Source: Ectopseudomonas alcaliphila (GTDB lineage: Bacteria; Pseudomonadota; Gammaproteobacteria; Pseudomonadales; Pseudomonadaceae). From it: a stretch of DNA of 64,000 nucleotides. The stretch covers positions 124,001 to 188,000 of the forward strand of contig NZ_FNAE01000001.1 in the NCBI RefSeq assembly GCF_900101755.1. Direction: 5' to 3'. Shown here piece by piece: positions 26,601-39,450 of the stretch. Within the stretch, counting starts at the first letter, position 1; each line of letters starts with the position of its first letter. The position numbers and the translations under genes are program-made. The notes under the pieces were generated by a model, which saw nothing but the letters and a program-made list of their open reading frames with translations, was not told where the DNA came from and did no database searches.

Positions 26601-27706
26601 GCCGACAGCACCTTGGCCAGAGCCTCGAGAAAGCGCGCATTCTCTTTCGGCAAACCGATGGAGACGCGCAGGAAATTCGGCATGCGATACCCCGCCATCG
26701 GCCGCACGATCACGCCTTCACGCAGCAGCGCCAGGTTGATCGCGGCGGTGTCGCGGCCAAAATCGACGGCGATGAAGTTGCCCTTGGAGGCAATCCAGCT
26801 CAGCCCCAGAGCACGCAAGCCCTCTTCCAGCTGCTGCATGCCGGCATCGTTCAAGCGACGACTCTCGGCCAGGTAGTCGGTATCGGCCAGCGCGGCGCAG
26901 GCTGCGGCCAGCGCAAGGCTGTTGACGTTGAACGGCTGACGCACGCGATTGAGCACATCGGCGATGGCCGGCGAGCTGATGGCGTAGCCGACACGCAGCG
27001 ACGCCAGACCGTAGGCCTTGGAGAAGGTGCGCGAAACCAGCAGGTTCGGGTAGCGTGCCAGGTAATCCAGGCCGTCCGGCAACTCGTCGCCTTCGGCGTA
27101 TTCGATATAGGCTTCGTCCAACACCACCAGCACCGACTCCGGCACCTTGGCCAGGAAATACTCCAGCGCATCCGGGCCGAACCAGGTACCGGTCGGGTTG
27201 TTGGGGTTGGCAATGAAGACCACGCGGGTGTTGTCATCGATGGCGGCAAGCATCGCTTGCAGGTCGTGACCATACTCCTTGGCCGGCACGATCTTGCCCT
27301 GCGCGCCGACCGCCTGGGTCGCAATGGGATAGACGGCGAAGGCGTAGTCACTGAACACCGCATTGAGACCGGGTGCCAGATAGGCACGGGCGACCAGTTC
27401 GAGGATGTCGTTGGAGCCATTGCCCAGGGTGACCTGCGCGGCATCGACGCCATAACGGGCAGCCAGGGCAGTCTTGAGGGTGAAGCCATTGCCGTCAGGG
27501 TAGCGGGTCAGCTCGTCCAGCTCGGCACGAATCGCCGCCAGCACCTTGTCGCTAGGACCGAGCGGGTTCTCGTTGCTGGCCAGCTTGACGATGCCGGCCG
27601 GGTCGAGCCCCAACTCACGGGCCAGCTCATCGACTGGCTTGCCTGGTACGTAGGGGGACAGCTTTTGCACGCCTGGCTGGGCCAGGGTAAGGAAATCGCA
27701 ACTCAT
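26597..27706 (-). CDS. hisC: Histidinol-phosphate/aromatic aminotransferase HisC2
   Basis: A 369-residue fold-type I PLP aminotransferase. Features include ASNENPLGPS, NGSNDILEL, NNPTGTW, DEAYIEYA and the Schiff-base Lys in RTFSKAYGLASLRVGY. The copy between pheA and tyrA-aroA in Pseudomonas (hisC2) is thought to serve phenylalanine and tyrosine synthesis rather than histidine. ATG at 27706. It overlaps the tyrA-aroA start by four bases and lies about 100 bases after pheA, with a palindromic repeat in between. Confidence 0.93.
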   Translation of the reverse strand: MSCDFLTLAQPGVQKLSPYVPGKPVDELARELGLDPAGIVKLASNENPLGPSDKVLAAIRAELDELTRYPDGNGFTLKTALAARYGVDAAQVTLGNGSNDILELVARAYLAPGLNAVFSDYAFAVYPIATQAVGAQGKIVPAKEYGHDLQAMLAAIDDNTRVVFIANPNNPTGTWFGPDALEYFLAKVPESVLVVLDEAYIEYAEGDELPDGLDYLARYPNLLVSRTFSKAYGLASLRVGYAISSPAIADVLNRVRQPFNVNSLALAAACAALADTDYLAESRRLNDAGMQQLEEGLRALGLSWIASKGNFIAVDFGRDTAAINLALLREGVIVRPMAGYRMPNFLRVSIGLPKENARFLEALAKVLSA

Positions 27707-27745
27707 TACAAAACCTCATTGTCTCGACCGAGCACCACAGGCTTT

Positions 27746-27792
27746 GCAGGAGCGACCTCAGTCACGAATATCGCGGCTAAAGCCGCTCCCAC
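27746..27792. repeat. Palindromic repeat between pheA and hisC
   Basis: GCAGGAGCG at the left end is mirrored by CGCTCCCAC at the right, with the inner hairpin GCGGCTAAAGCCGC at 27773-27786. It is related to the elements at 30086-30132 and 59155-59225. It probably modulates mRNA stability between the two cistrons. Confidence 0.65.
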
Positions 27793-27804
27793 AAGAGCTC
27801 GGGC

Positions 27805-28899
27805 TTACAGCACCGCCTTCGGATAGGAACCCAGCACCTTCAGCGCCACGGCTTCCTGAGCGAGCTTCTCCAGCACATCCTTGATCAGCGGATCGCGGTG
27901 GTGGCCGACGAAGTCGATGAAGAACACGTAGGTCCACTTGCCACTACGCGACGGCCGGGTTTCGATGCGAGTCAGGTCGATGCCGTTGTTGTGGAACGGC
28001 ACCAGCAGTTCATGCAGCGCACCCGGTTTGTTGCGCATGGAGACGATGATCGAGGTCTTGTCGTCGCCGGTCGGCGGTACTTCCTGGCTGCCGATGATAA
28101 GGAAGCGCGTGGAGTTGTCCGGGCGATCCTCGATCTTTTCCGCCAGCTTGGTCAGACCGTACAGATTGGCCGCCATGTCACCAGCAATCGCCGCACTGTT
28201 CCACTCGCTCTTCACTCGCTTGGCAGCGTCGGCATTGCTGGAAACCGCCACGCGCTCGACGTTCGGGTAGTGCGCGTCCAGCCACTTGCGGCACTGCGCC
28301 AGCGACTGAGCATGGGAGTAGATACGGGTGATCTTGTCGGTCTTGGTGGTTTCACCGACCAGCAGGTGATGGTGAATGCGCAGCTCGACTTCGCCACAGA
28401 TGACCATGTCGTGCTCGAGGAAACTGTCGAGGGTATGGTTGATCGCGCCTTCGGTAGAGTTTTCCACCGGTACCACGCCGAAATTGACCGCACCGGCAGC
28501 CACCTCGCGGAACACCTCGTCGATGGCCGCCATCGGCACGCTGATCACCGCGTGACCGAAGTGCTTCATCGCCGCCGCCTGGCTGAAGGTGCCCTCAGGA
28601 CCGAGGTAGGCGACTTTCAGCGGGTTTTCCAGCGCCAGGCAGGAGGACATGATCTCGCGAAACAGCCGCGCCATCTCCTCGTTGCCCAGCGGGCCCTGGT
28701 TGCGTTCCATCACGCGCTTGAGCACCTGGGCTTCACGCTCGGGGCGGTAGAAGACGGGCGACTCGCCCTCCTTCAGCTCCTTCATCTTCACCCGCGCCAC
28801 TTCTTCGGCGCAGCGCGCGCGATCGCTGATCAGCTCGAGGATGCGCTCATCGAGATTGTCGATGCGCACACGCAGCGCTTGCAGTTCCTGCTCCGACAT
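27805..28899 (-). CDS. pheA: Chorismate mutase / prephenate dehydratase (P-protein)
   Basis: A bifunctional 364-residue enzyme for phenylalanine synthesis. Residues 1-90 form the AroQ chorismate mutase (LRVRIDNLDERILELISDRA, VFYRPEREAQVL). About 95-275 is prephenate dehydratase (AYLGPEGTFSQAA, VPVENSTEGAI, TRFLIIG). The final part is the ACT domain (SMRNKPGALHELL, IETRPSR) that gives feedback inhibition by phenylalanine. Start is ATG at 28899, with AAGGAG ten bases before it and one base after the serC stop; the longer frame lies inside serC. Confidence 0.96.
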   Translation of the reverse strand: MSEQELQALRVRIDNLDERILELISDRARCAEEVARVKMKELKEGESPVFYRPEREAQVLKRVMERNQGPLGNEEMARLFREIMSSCLALENPLKVAYLGPEGTFSQAAAMKHFGHAVISVPMAAIDEVFREVAAGAVNFGVVPVENSTEGAINHTLDSFLEHDMVICGEVELRIHHHLLVGETTKTDKITRIYSHAQSLAQCRKWLDAHYPNVERVAVSSNADAAKRVKSEWNSAAIAGDMAANLYGLTKLAEKIEDRPDNSTRFLIIGSQEVPPTGDDKTSIIVSMRNKPGALHELLVPFHNNGIDLTRIETRPSRSGKWTYVFFIDFVGHHRDPLIKDVLEKLAQEAVALKVLGSYPKAVL

Positions 28900-28900
28900 A

Positions 28901-29986
28901 TCAGGCATGCTCCTTCTCGAACTCGGCCATGTACGCCACCAGCGCCTCGACTGCATCCAGGCCCACCGCGTTGTAGATGGAGGCGCGCATGCCACCCACC
29001 GAACGATGCCCCTTCAGGTTGAGCAGACCGCGCTCATCGGCGCCAGCCAGGAAGGCCTTGTCCAGCTTCTCGTCGGCCAGGCGGAACGGCACGTTCATCC
29101 AGGAACGCGCGTTGTGGGCGATGGGGTTGCTGTAGAAATCGCTGTCGTCGATGGCCTTGTACAGCAGGTCCTTCTTCGCACGGTTGATGCGCTCCATGGC
29201 CTCGACGCCACCCTGCTCCTTCAGCCACTGGAAGACCAGGCCGGAGAGGTACCAGGAATAAGTCGCCGGGGTGTTGTACATCGAGCCGTTATCGGCGGAG
29301 ATCTTGTAATCCAGCATGGTCGGGCAGCTGGAACGGGCGCGACCGAGCAGATCTTCACGGACGACGACCACCACCAGACCACTGGGGCCGATGTTCTTCT
29401 GCGCACCGGCGTAGATCAGACCGAACTGCGAAACATCCAGCGAGCGCGAGAGGATGTCCGAGGACATGTCCGCGACCAGCGGGGTATCGCCAACCTGCGG
29501 CACCCAGTCGAACTGCAGACCACCAATGGTCTCGTTGCTGCAGTAATGCACGTAAGCGGCGTCTTTCGACAGCTGCCAGTCGTTCTGACCGGGAATGGCG
29601 AAGTAGTCGTGCACCTTGGCGCTGGCGGCGACGTTGATGGCGCCGTAACGACGGGCTTCGTCGATGGCCTTCTTCGACCAGATGCCGGTCTCGACGTAAT
29701 CCGCCACGCCATCTTCCGGCAGCAGGTTGAGCGGGATTTCGGCGAACTGCTGGCTGGCACCGCCCTGCAGGAACAGCACCTTGTAGTCACTGGGTACAGC
29801 GAGCAGATCGCGCAGGTCCTGTTCGGCCTGGCTGGCGATAGCCATGTACTCGTCGCTGCGATGGCTCATCTCCATCACCGAGAGGCCCTTGCCTTGCCAG
29901 TCGAGCATCTCGGCCTGGGCGCGTTGCAGTACAGCGGTCGGCAGCGCGGCCGGGCCGGCGCAGAAGTTAAAAGCTCGCTTGCTCAC
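28901..29986 (-). CDS. serC: Phosphoserine aminotransferase
   Basis: Converts 3-phosphohydroxypyruvate and glutamate to phosphoserine, and acts in pyridoxal phosphate synthesis. The 361-residue protein starts at GTG 29986 (MSKRAFNFCAGPAALP), which matches the family; the frame to 30070 adds 28 residues of no homology. The PLP lysine is in IYAGAQKNIGPSG, and HRSVGGMRASIYNA closes the protein. It is coupled to pheA, the conserved serC-pheA order. Confidence 0.96.
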   Translation of the reverse strand: MSKRAFNFCAGPAALPTAVLQRAQAEMLDWQGKGLSVMEMSHRSDEYMAIASQAEQDLRDLLAVPSDYKVLFLQGGASQQFAEIPLNLLPEDGVADYVETGIWSKKAIDEARRYGAINVAASAKVHDYFAIPGQNDWQLSKDAAYVHYCSNETIGGLQFDWVPQVGDTPLVADMSSDILSRSLDVSQFGLIYAGAQKNIGPSGLVVVVVREDLLGRARSSCPTMLDYKISADNGSMYNTPATYSWYLSGLVFQWLKEQGGVEAMERINRAKKDLLYKAIDDSDFYSNPIAHNARSWMNVPFRLADEKLDKAFLAGADERGLLNLKGHRSVGGMRASIYNAVGLDAVEALVAYMAEFEKEHA

Positions 29987-30050
29987 GTCTGTCTCTCTCA
30001 GATTCACAGAACGCCACCACCAGGCGATGGCATGTCCACACTGCTTGCCG

Positions 30051-30080
30051 ATGGGTATCGCTGCGCTCAACCCACCTTAC
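30051..30080. repeat. Short intergenic repeat GATGGGTATCGCTGCGCTCA
   Basis: The 30 bases GATGGGTATCGCTGCGCTCA followed by ACCCACCTTA lie between gyrA and serC. The ends (GATGGGT and ACCCACC) are inverted. The motif is a familiar extragenic sequence in Pseudomonas genomes; only one copy is seen in this window. Confidence 0.5.
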
Positions 30081-30085
30081 GCCCT

Positions 30086-30132
30086 GTGGGAGGCGCTTTA
30101 GCGGCGACAGTCGCGGCTAAAGCCCCTCCCAC
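30086..30132. repeat. Palindromic repeat between gyrA and serC
   Basis: GTGGGAGG plus GCTTTAGC at the left is mirrored by GCTAAAGC plus CCTCCCAC at the right, with a short asymmetric centre. It is a large stable hairpin eleven bases after the gyrA stop and could act as a factor-independent end or an mRNA stabiliser, although no T-run follows. Confidence 0.75.
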
Positions 30133-30143
30133 GGAGCCCGGCT

Positions 30144-32912
<2,769 letters not shown>

Positions 32913-33256
32913 GAGAAGCCTGGTTCCTTTTTTCTGGTGAAACTCCGCGTCATTCTTCCTGAACGCTACGGAGCTCGTCGCGATAGCCTGAAGCCATCAG
33001 CGACTCACGACAAATCAACGAGTTATGTCACGATTCGATGCAGTGAAGGTGGCTGTAGTCAGCCCCCTTGAAAACTGCCGGAGATTACCACAAAGCGCGC
33101 CACACACCTACCCCGCGCGCCCTCATGGAGAAGCGGAGCAGGCGAGACGGAAACAGGCGAAACGACCAGCCTGCTGGAGCTGCTGCACGACCAATGCAAG
33201 CAAAGGCTTCGCCCCGGGGCGGGGCTCCTACAAGGAGTAAGCCGCGCTCGACCAGC
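32913..33256. other. Intergenic region upstream of gyrA
   Basis: About 344 bases between the gyrA start and the mtnA stop. It must contain the gyrA promoter, but I could not settle on a -10/-35 pair. A fragment of the GTAGGAGC repeat lies at 33203-33231. Nothing else was recognised, and the short frames across it look random. Confidence 0.6.
33203..33231. repeat. Partial GTAGGAGC-type repeat
   Basis: Twenty-nine bases, in reverse orientation relative to the copies near rpsA: AAGGCTTCGCCCC and then GGGGCGGGGCTCCTAC. It is a single half of the larger element, containing an internal hairpin. Confidence 0.65.
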
Positions 33257-34333
<1,077 letters not shown>

Positions 34334-34493
34334 CGCGCACTCCATCTGTCACCGCCAAAAAATCGCGGATTATACGCAGACCGGCTGAGGCCAGCCGAAC
34401 AATCCAGCACGCCCTCACGACTTCAAGCTACGCGCGTTCATCTATACACTGGCGCCCTTCCCTGCATCGATCAAGCCAGACGGACAACCGCCC

Positions 34494-35813
34494 ATGCCCG
34501 AAGCCCCTCTCGACCTGCTGCTCCTGCCCACCTGGCTGGTGCCCGTTGAGCCGGCCGGGGTGGTGCTACGCGACCACGGCCTGGGCATACGCGATGGCCG
34601 CATCGCGCTGATCGCGCCGCGCACCGAGGCACTGCGCCATCCGGCAACGCAGGTGCGAGAGCTGCCGGAATGCCTGCTCGCCCCAGGCCTGATCAACGCC
34701 CACGGCCATGCCGCCATGAGCCTGCTGCGCGGCATAGCCGACGACCTGCCGCTGATGACCTGGCTGCACGAACATATCTGGCCCGCCGAGGGTAAGTGGG
34801 TCGACGAAGATTTCGTCCGCGACGGCACCGATCTGGCCATCGCCGAACAGATCAAGGGCGGTATCAGCTGCTTCTCCGACATGTACTTCTACCCGCAGAC
34901 CGCCGCCGAATGCGTGCACAATGCCGGCGTGCGGGCGCAGATCACCGTTCCCGTGCTGGATTTCCCGGTCCCCGGCGCACTCAACGCTGCCGAGGCGCTA
35001 CGTACGGGCCTGCAACTGTTCGATGACCTCAAGCAACACCCGCGCATCCGCATCGCTTTCGGCCCCCACGCGCCGTACACCGTCAGCGACGACAAGCTGG
35101 AACAGATTCGCGTACTGGCTGACGAGCTGGATGCCGGCATTCATATGCATGTGCACGAAACCGCGCAGGAAGTGGCCGAAGCCGTCAGCAAGCATGGTGA
35201 ACGCCCACTGGCGCGCCTGGCTCGCCTCGGCCTGCTCGGCCCGCGCTTCCAGGCGGTGCACATGACGCAGATCGATGACGAAGATCTGGCCCTGCTGGTA
35301 GAACACAACTGCAGCATCGTGCATTGCCCCGAATCCAACCTGAAACTGGCCAGCGGCTTCTGCCCGGTCGAACGCCTGTGGCAGGCTGGCGTCAACGTCG
35401 CCATCGGCACCGACGGCGCCGCCAGCAACAACGATCTCGATCTGCTTGGCGAAACCCGCACCGCCGCCCTGCTGGCCAAGGCCGTCGCCGGTTCTGCCAC
35501 CGCCCTGAATGCACACAGCGCCTTGCGCATGGCCACCTTGAACGGCGCCCGCGCCCTGGGCCTGGAAACACAGACCGGCTCGCTGGAACTGGGCAAGCTG
35601 GCCGACGTGGTCGCCTTCGACCTTTCCGGCCTGGCCCAGCAGCCGATCTACGACCCGGTATCGCAGCTCATCTACGCCAGCGGCCGCGACTGCGTGAAGC
35701 ATTTGTGGGTGGGCGGCAAGCAGCTGCTGGACGACGGCCGCCTGACGCGCATGGACGAAAGCGCACTGATCGCCAAGGCCAGGGAATGGGGAGCCAGGAT
35801 TGCCAAAAGGTAG
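34494..35813 (+). CDS. mtaD: 5-methylthioadenosine/S-adenosylhomocysteine deaminase
   Basis: A 439-residue amidohydrolase of the TrzA/MtaD branch. The metal ligands HGH (residues 63-65, NAHGHAAM), the His of GPHAPY, the substrate His of HVHETAQE and the Asp of [10 protein letters not shown] are all present. The P. aeruginosa homologue beside mtnA deaminates methylthioadenosine to methylthioinosine, the first step of that species' salvage route. A palindrome at 35810-35865 follows the stop and may end the message. Confidence 0.9.
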   Translation: MPEAPLDLLLLPTWLVPVEPAGVVLRDHGLGIRDGRIALIAPRTEALRHPATQVRELPECLLAPGLINAHGHAAMSLLRGIADDLPLMTWLHEHIWPAEGKWVDEDFVRDGTDLAIAEQIKGGISCFSDMYFYPQTAAECVHNAGVRAQITVPVLDFPVPGALNAAEALRTGLQLFDDLKQHPRIRIAFGPHAPYTVSDDKLEQIRVLADELDAGIHMHVHETAQEVAEAVSKHGERPLARLARLGLLGPRFQAVHMTQIDDEDLALLVEHNCSIVHCPESNLKLASGFCPVERLWQAGVNVAIGTDGAASNNDLDLLGETRTAALLAKAVAGSATALNAHSALRMATLNGARALGLETQTGSLELGKLADVVAFDLSGLAQQPIYDPVSQLIYASGRDCVKHLWVGGKQLLDDGRLTRMDESALIAKAREWGARIAKR

Positions 35814-35865
35814 CCCGGATGAAATCCGGGAAGAATGCAGCCGCCCCGGATTGCATCCGGGCTAC
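35810..35865. repeat. Palindromic repeat, type GTAGCCCGGAT, copy 1
   Basis: GTAGCCCGGATGAAATCCGG at the left and CCCCGGATTGCATCCGGGCT plus AC at the right form inverted arms, and each arm is itself a small hairpin. Related copies lie at 39353-39373, 51971-52024 and 61997-62018, always outside genes. Confidence 0.8.
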
Positions 35866-35984
35866 GCTCACGGAACGACTGCGACAAACTGACATACATT
35901 GAACGAATCCACGCCGCCCCACGCCCGTTATTAAACTGGCAACATAGCGGCGATACGCTTTCCCTGCTTTGAATAGAGATGCTT

Positions 35985-36683
35985 ATGAGCAACGTCGACC
36001 GCGCCGAAATCGCCAAATTCGAGGCCCTGGCACACCGCTGGTGGGACCGCGAAAGCGAGTTCAAACCTCTGCACGACATCAACCCGCTGCGAGTCAACTG
36101 GATCGACGAGCGCGTCGGTCTGGCCGGCAAGCGCGTACTGGACGTCGGTTGTGGCGGCGGCATCCTCAGTGAAGCCATGGCCCAACGCGGCGCAACGGTA
36201 ATGGGCATCGACATGGGCGAAGCGCCGCTTTCGGTCGCCCAACTGCACCAGTTGGAGTCCGGCGTCGAAGTCGACTACCGGCAGATCACCGCCGAAGCGC
36301 TGGCCGAAGAAATGCCGGAACAGTTCGACGTGGTCACCTGCCTGGAGATGCTCGAGCACGTGCCCGATCCGTCTTCGGTCATCCGCGCCTGCCACAAGCT
36401 GGTCAAGCCGGGCGGCCAGGTGTTCTTCTCCACCATCAACCGCAACCCCAAGGCCTACCTGTTCGCGGTGATCGGCGCCGAATACATCCTGCGCCTGCTG
36501 CCGCGCGGGACCCATGACTTCAAGAAGTTCATCCGCCCCTCCGAACTGGGCGCCTGGAGCCGCGCAGCCGGGCTGGAGGTCAAGGACATCATCGGCCTGA
36601 CCTACAACCCGCTGACCAAGCACTACAAGCTGGAAGCCGACGTCGACGTCAACTACATGATCCAGACGCTGAGGAAAGGCTGA
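35985..36683 (+). CDS. ubiG: Ubiquinone biosynthesis O-methyltransferase UbiG
   Basis: Carries out both O-methylations in ubiquinone synthesis, using S-adenosylmethionine. The 232-residue protein starts at ATG 35985 ([20 protein letters not shown]), with GAG six bases upstream; the ATG at 35979 is less likely. The SAM motif [16 protein letters not shown] and the post-motif [15 protein letters not shown] are typical. Its stop overlaps the mupP start (TGATG), indicating coupled translation. Confidence 0.95.
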   Translation: MSNVDRAEIAKFEALAHRWWDRESEFKPLHDINPLRVNWIDERVGLAGKRVLDVGCGGGILSEAMAQRGATVMGIDMGEAPLSVAQLHQLESGVEVDYRQITAEALAEEMPEQFDVVTCLEMLEHVPDPSSVIRACHKLVKPGGQVFFSTINRNPKAYLFAVIGAEYILRLLPRGTHDFKKFIRPSELGAWSRAAGLEVKDIIGLTYNPLTKHYKLEADVDVNYMIQTLRKG

Positions 36684-37354
36684 TGCGTTTGCGCGCTGTA
36701 CTGTTCGACATGGACGGCACCCTGCTCGACTCGGCGCCGGACTTCATCGCCATCACCCAGGCCATGCGCGCCGCCCGCGGCCTGCCGCCACTGGCAGACA
36801 AAGCCATTCGTGACCAGGTATCCGGCGGCGCACGCGCCATGGTCGCCTGCGCCTTCGATGAAGACCCGGACTCGGTCGCGTTCGAAGCCCTGCGCCAGGA
36901 GTTCCTGGAGCGCTACCAGCAGCACTGCGCAGTCCTCACCCGCCCGTTCGACGGCATCGAAGCCCTGCTCGACGACATCGAGCAGGCTCGCCTGCTGTGG
37001 GGCGTCGCCACCAACAAGCCGGCGCGTTACGCCGAGCCGATCATGCAAGGCCTGAATCTGGCCGCGCGCTCGGCAGTGCTGGTCTGCCCCGACCATGTCG
37101 AGCACAGCAAGCCCGCGCCGGACATGCTGCTGCTCGCCTGCCAGCAGATGGGCGTCAAACCCGAGGAAGTGCTGTTCATCGGCGACGACGCGCGCGACAT
37201 CGAATCGGGCCGCGCTGCCGGCTGCCGCACGGCAGCGGTGACCTACGGCTATATCCACCCCGAGGACAACCCACGCAACTGGGGCGCCGACGTGGTCGTG
37301 GACCACCCCCAGGAACTGCGTGCGGTGCTCGATCGCGCCCTGTGCAGTTGCTGA
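36683..37354 (+). CDS. mupP: N-acetylmuramic acid 6-phosphate phosphatase MupP (HAD family)
   Basis: A HAD phosphatase of 223 residues with [10 protein letters not shown] at 8-17 (nucleophile D9, acid D11), the ATNKP motif and [12 protein letters not shown]. Genes in this position are often annotated as phosphoglycolate phosphatase. The Pseudomonas protein beside ubiG (PA3172) has been shown to be MupP, which recycles the cell-wall sugar MurNAc-6-phosphate and affects fosfomycin resistance. I assign MupP from position and family. Confidence 0.85.
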   Translation: MRLRAVLFDMDGTLLDSAPDFIAITQAMRAARGLPPLADKAIRDQVSGGARAMVACAFDEDPDSVAFEALRQEFLERYQQHCAVLTRPFDGIEALLDDIEQARLLWGVATNKPARYAEPIMQGLNLAARSAVLVCPDHVEHSKPAPDMLLLACQQMGVKPEEVLFIGDDARDIESGRAAGCRTAAVTYGYIHPEDNPRNWGADVVVDHPQELRAVLDRALCSC

Positions 37355-37380
37355 TCGAGCAGACCGCCATTCTCCAATTC

Positions 37381-37397
37381 GGCGGGTTTCACCCGCC
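37381..37397. repeat. Small hairpin between mupP and the SDR gene
   Basis: GGCGGGT-TTC-ACCCGCC, a perfect seven-base stem with a three-base loop, in the 75-base gap. The sequence GGCGGGTTTCACCCGCC is a common extragenic motif in this genus. Confidence 0.65.
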
Positions 37398-37429
37398 CTA
37401 CCCTCAAGAGTTCTCCGAAGGATCACCAC

Positions 37430-38170
37430 ATGTTCGACTACACCGCCCGCCCAGACCTGCTCAAGGATCGTGTCATCCTGATCACCGGTGCCGGCCGCGG
37501 TATCGGCGCAGCTGCCGCCAAGAGCTTCGCCGCCCATGGCGCCACGGTGCTGCTGCTGGGCAAGACCGAGGCCAACCTGAGCCAGGTTTATGACGAGATC
37601 GAGGCCGCCGGTCATCCACAGCCGGTGGTGATCCCCTTCAACCTGGAAACCGCCCTGCCGCACCAGTACGACGAACTGGCGGTGATGATCGAGAACGAGT
37701 TCGGCCGCCTCGATGGCCTGCTGCACAATGCCTCGATCCTCGGCCCGCGCACGCCGCTGGAGCAGCTCTCCGGGGACAACTTCATGCGCGTGATGCACGT
37801 CAACGTCAACGCCATGTTCATGCTCAGCAGCACCCTGCTGCCGCTGCTCAAACTGTCGCAGGACGCCTCCGTCGCCTTCACCTCCAGCAGCGTCGGCCGC
37901 AAGGGTCGTGCCTACTGGGGCGCCTACGCGGTATCGAAATTCGCCACCGAGGGCCTGATGCAGGTCATGGCGGACGAACTGGACGGTATCGCCAACGTAC
38001 GCGCCAACAGCATCAACCCGGGCGCGACCCGTACCGCTATGCGCGCCCAGGCCTATCCGGGGGAAAACCCTGCGACCCGCCCGCTGCCGGACGAGATCAT
38101 GCCGCTCTACCTCTATCTGATGGGCCCGGACAGCAAGGGCGTCAACGGCCAGGCGTTCGACGCTCAGTGA
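37430..38170 (+). CDS. YciK-like short-chain dehydrogenase/reductase
   Basis: A 246-residue classical SDR. TGAGRGIGAAAA (20-31) binds NAD(P), HNASIL stabilises the core, and the catalytic Ser and YAVSK are in TSSSVGRKGRAYWGAYAVSK. It resembles E. coli YciK, whose substrate is not established. It follows ubiG-mupP, a conserved arrangement in Pseudomonas, and ends just before a large hairpin. Confidence 0.9.
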   Translation: MFDYTARPDLLKDRVILITGAGRGIGAAAAKSFAAHGATVLLLGKTEANLSQVYDEIEAAGHPQPVVIPFNLETALPHQYDELAVMIENEFGRLDGLLHNASILGPRTPLEQLSGDNFMRVMHVNVNAMFMLSSTLLPLLKLSQDASVAFTSSSVGRKGRAYWGAYAVSKFATEGLMQVMADELDGIANVRANSINPGATRTAMRAQAYPGENPATRPLPDEIMPLYLYLMGPDSKGVNGQAFDAQ

Positions 38171-38175
38171 TGACC

Positions 38176-38210
38176 TGCCATGGCCCGCCGTCAGTCAGCG
38201 GGCCATGGCA
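38176..38210. terminator. Strong 13-base hairpin after the SDR gene
   Basis: TGCCATGGCCCGC pairs perfectly with GCGGGCCATGGCA around a nine-base loop, beginning five bases after the stop. No T-run follows, so it may act as an mRNA 3' stabiliser or a weak terminator. Confidence 0.55.
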
Positions 38211-38355
38211 CGACAAGAATCCGCCACTCCCCTTGCCAAACGGCAGCACATTGCCAGTATCTCCGTCAGGCAACCGGCAACCCCTTGCCGATCCGCGTTT
38301 TAAAAAAACATCTAAGTGACTGACTTCACAAGACTTTAAGCTCACTTGAACCACC

Positions 38356-38371
38356 TGGCACGAAATTCGCT
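38356..38371 (+). promoter_or_regulatory. Candidate sigma-54 (-24/-12) promoter of the diguanylate cyclase gene
   Basis: TGGCACGAAATTCGCT matches the sigma-54 consensus TGGCACG-N4-TTGCW with the -24 GG and -12 GC ten bases apart; only the TTGC third position (TCGC) deviates. It is 41 bases before the GGDEF start codon in the right orientation. Function is inferred from the motif only. Confidence 0.5.
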
Positions 38372-38412
38372 CTAACCCTCTCGTCGCACCTTCGCGCCCG
38401 AGGTTCAGCTCC

Positions 38413-39339
38413 ATGGTCCCCCCCAGCCAGTCCAATACCATCGATTTCGATGCCGCCAAGCTGCAGCGTCTCGGCTTTACCGGCAGTCGCAACCTGCCGG
38501 TAAAGCCCGCCAGCCTGGTAGAGCTGCGTCACCAATTAAGCCTGCAACTGCAGACCAGCCTGGACGTGGAACGAATCCTCAATCTGTTCTTTCGCGAAGT
38601 GCAGCGTCTGGTGCCGCTCGATGCGCTGGCCTTCCAGCACCCGTCGCACGACCTGCGCCTCGAGCTGGGCGAACGCGCTCCACACTCGGCCGGCTATCGC
38701 CTGAGCCATGAGGGGCAATACCTGGGCGAGCTGATTTTCCGTCGCAAGCAGCGCTTTGCCGAAGACGAACTGAACCAGCTGGAGTCGCTGCTGGCCAGCC
38801 TGCTGTTCCCGCTGCGCAATGCCCTGCTCTACCGCACGGCACTGCAAAGTGCGCTGCGTGACCCACTGACCGACACCGGCAATCGCATCGCCATGGACCA
38901 GGTACTGCAGCGCGAGGTGGATCTGGCCCGCCGCAACCTGCAACCGCTGTCACTGCTGATGCTCGACATCGATCACTTCAAGAGCATCAACGACAACCAT
39001 GGCCACACGCTTGGCGACGAAGTGCTGAAAGCGGTCGCCCAGACCCTGAAGAACCAGTTGCGCAACATCGATATGGTCTTTCGCTACGGTGGCGAGGAGT
39101 TTCTGGTGATTCTCTCCGGCACCAACCGCGAGGGCGCGGCGCTGGTGGGCGAGCGCTTGCGCTTTGCGGTGATGGAACTGCAATGCCTGGATGCCGGTCG
39201 TCCCATCGACGTTTCCATCAGCCTGGGCTGTTCCAGCCTGCTGCCGGGCGAGTCCGCCGAAAGCCTGCTGCGCCGTGCCGATAACGCGCTCTACGTGGCC
39301 AAACGCGAAGGCCGCAATCGGCTGTCCATGGCCGGCTGA
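38413..39339 (+). CDS. Diguanylate cyclase (GAF-like sensor plus GGDEF domain)
   Basis: A 308-residue cytoplasmic protein that should make cyclic di-GMP. Residues 40-140 look like a GAF-type sensory domain (QLQTSLDVERILNLFFREV). A GGDEF domain follows from about 150, with the active motif GGEEF in FRYGGEEFLVIL. The inhibitory RxxD site (RNID) lies five residues before it, so product inhibition is likely. No EAL domain and no membrane segment are seen. A candidate sigma-54 promoter lies upstream. Confidence 0.9.
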   Translation: MVPPSQSNTIDFDAAKLQRLGFTGSRNLPVKPASLVELRHQLSLQLQTSLDVERILNLFFREVQRLVPLDALAFQHPSHDLRLELGERAPHSAGYRLSHEGQYLGELIFRRKQRFAEDELNQLESLLASLLFPLRNALLYRTALQSALRDPLTDTGNRIAMDQVLQREVDLARRNLQPLSLLMLDIDHFKSINDNHGHTLGDEVLKAVAQTLKNQLRNIDMVFRYGGEEFLVILSGTNREGAALVGERLRFAVMELQCLDAGRPIDVSISLGCSSLLPGESAESLLRRADNALYVAKREGRNRLSMAG

Positions 39340-39352
39340 GAGGCTGCTCTGC

Positions 39353-39373
39353 GTAGCCCGGATGAAATCCGGG
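39353..39373. repeat. Palindromic repeat, type GTAGCCCGGAT, copy 2 (single arm)
   Basis: GTAGCCCGGATGAAATCCGG is the same as the left arm at 35810. Only one arm is present here, forming a single CCCGGAT/ATCCGGG hairpin, between the GGDEF gene and its terminator. Confidence 0.7.
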
Positions 39374-39415
39374 ACGCGCTCAAGATATGGCTCAGGTCAT
39401 GTCCGGGCCAGAATG

Positions 39416-39444
39416 AAAAAAGGGACTCCGCAGAGTCCCTTTTT
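39416..39444. terminator. Bidirectional rho-independent terminator between GGDEF gene and rluB
   Basis: AAAAAGGGACTC, loop CGCA, GAGTCCCTTTTT: a perfect seven-base stem extended by A/T on both sides. The two flanking genes converge, so it can end both transcripts. Confidence 0.9.
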
Positions 39445-39450
39445 CGTTTA

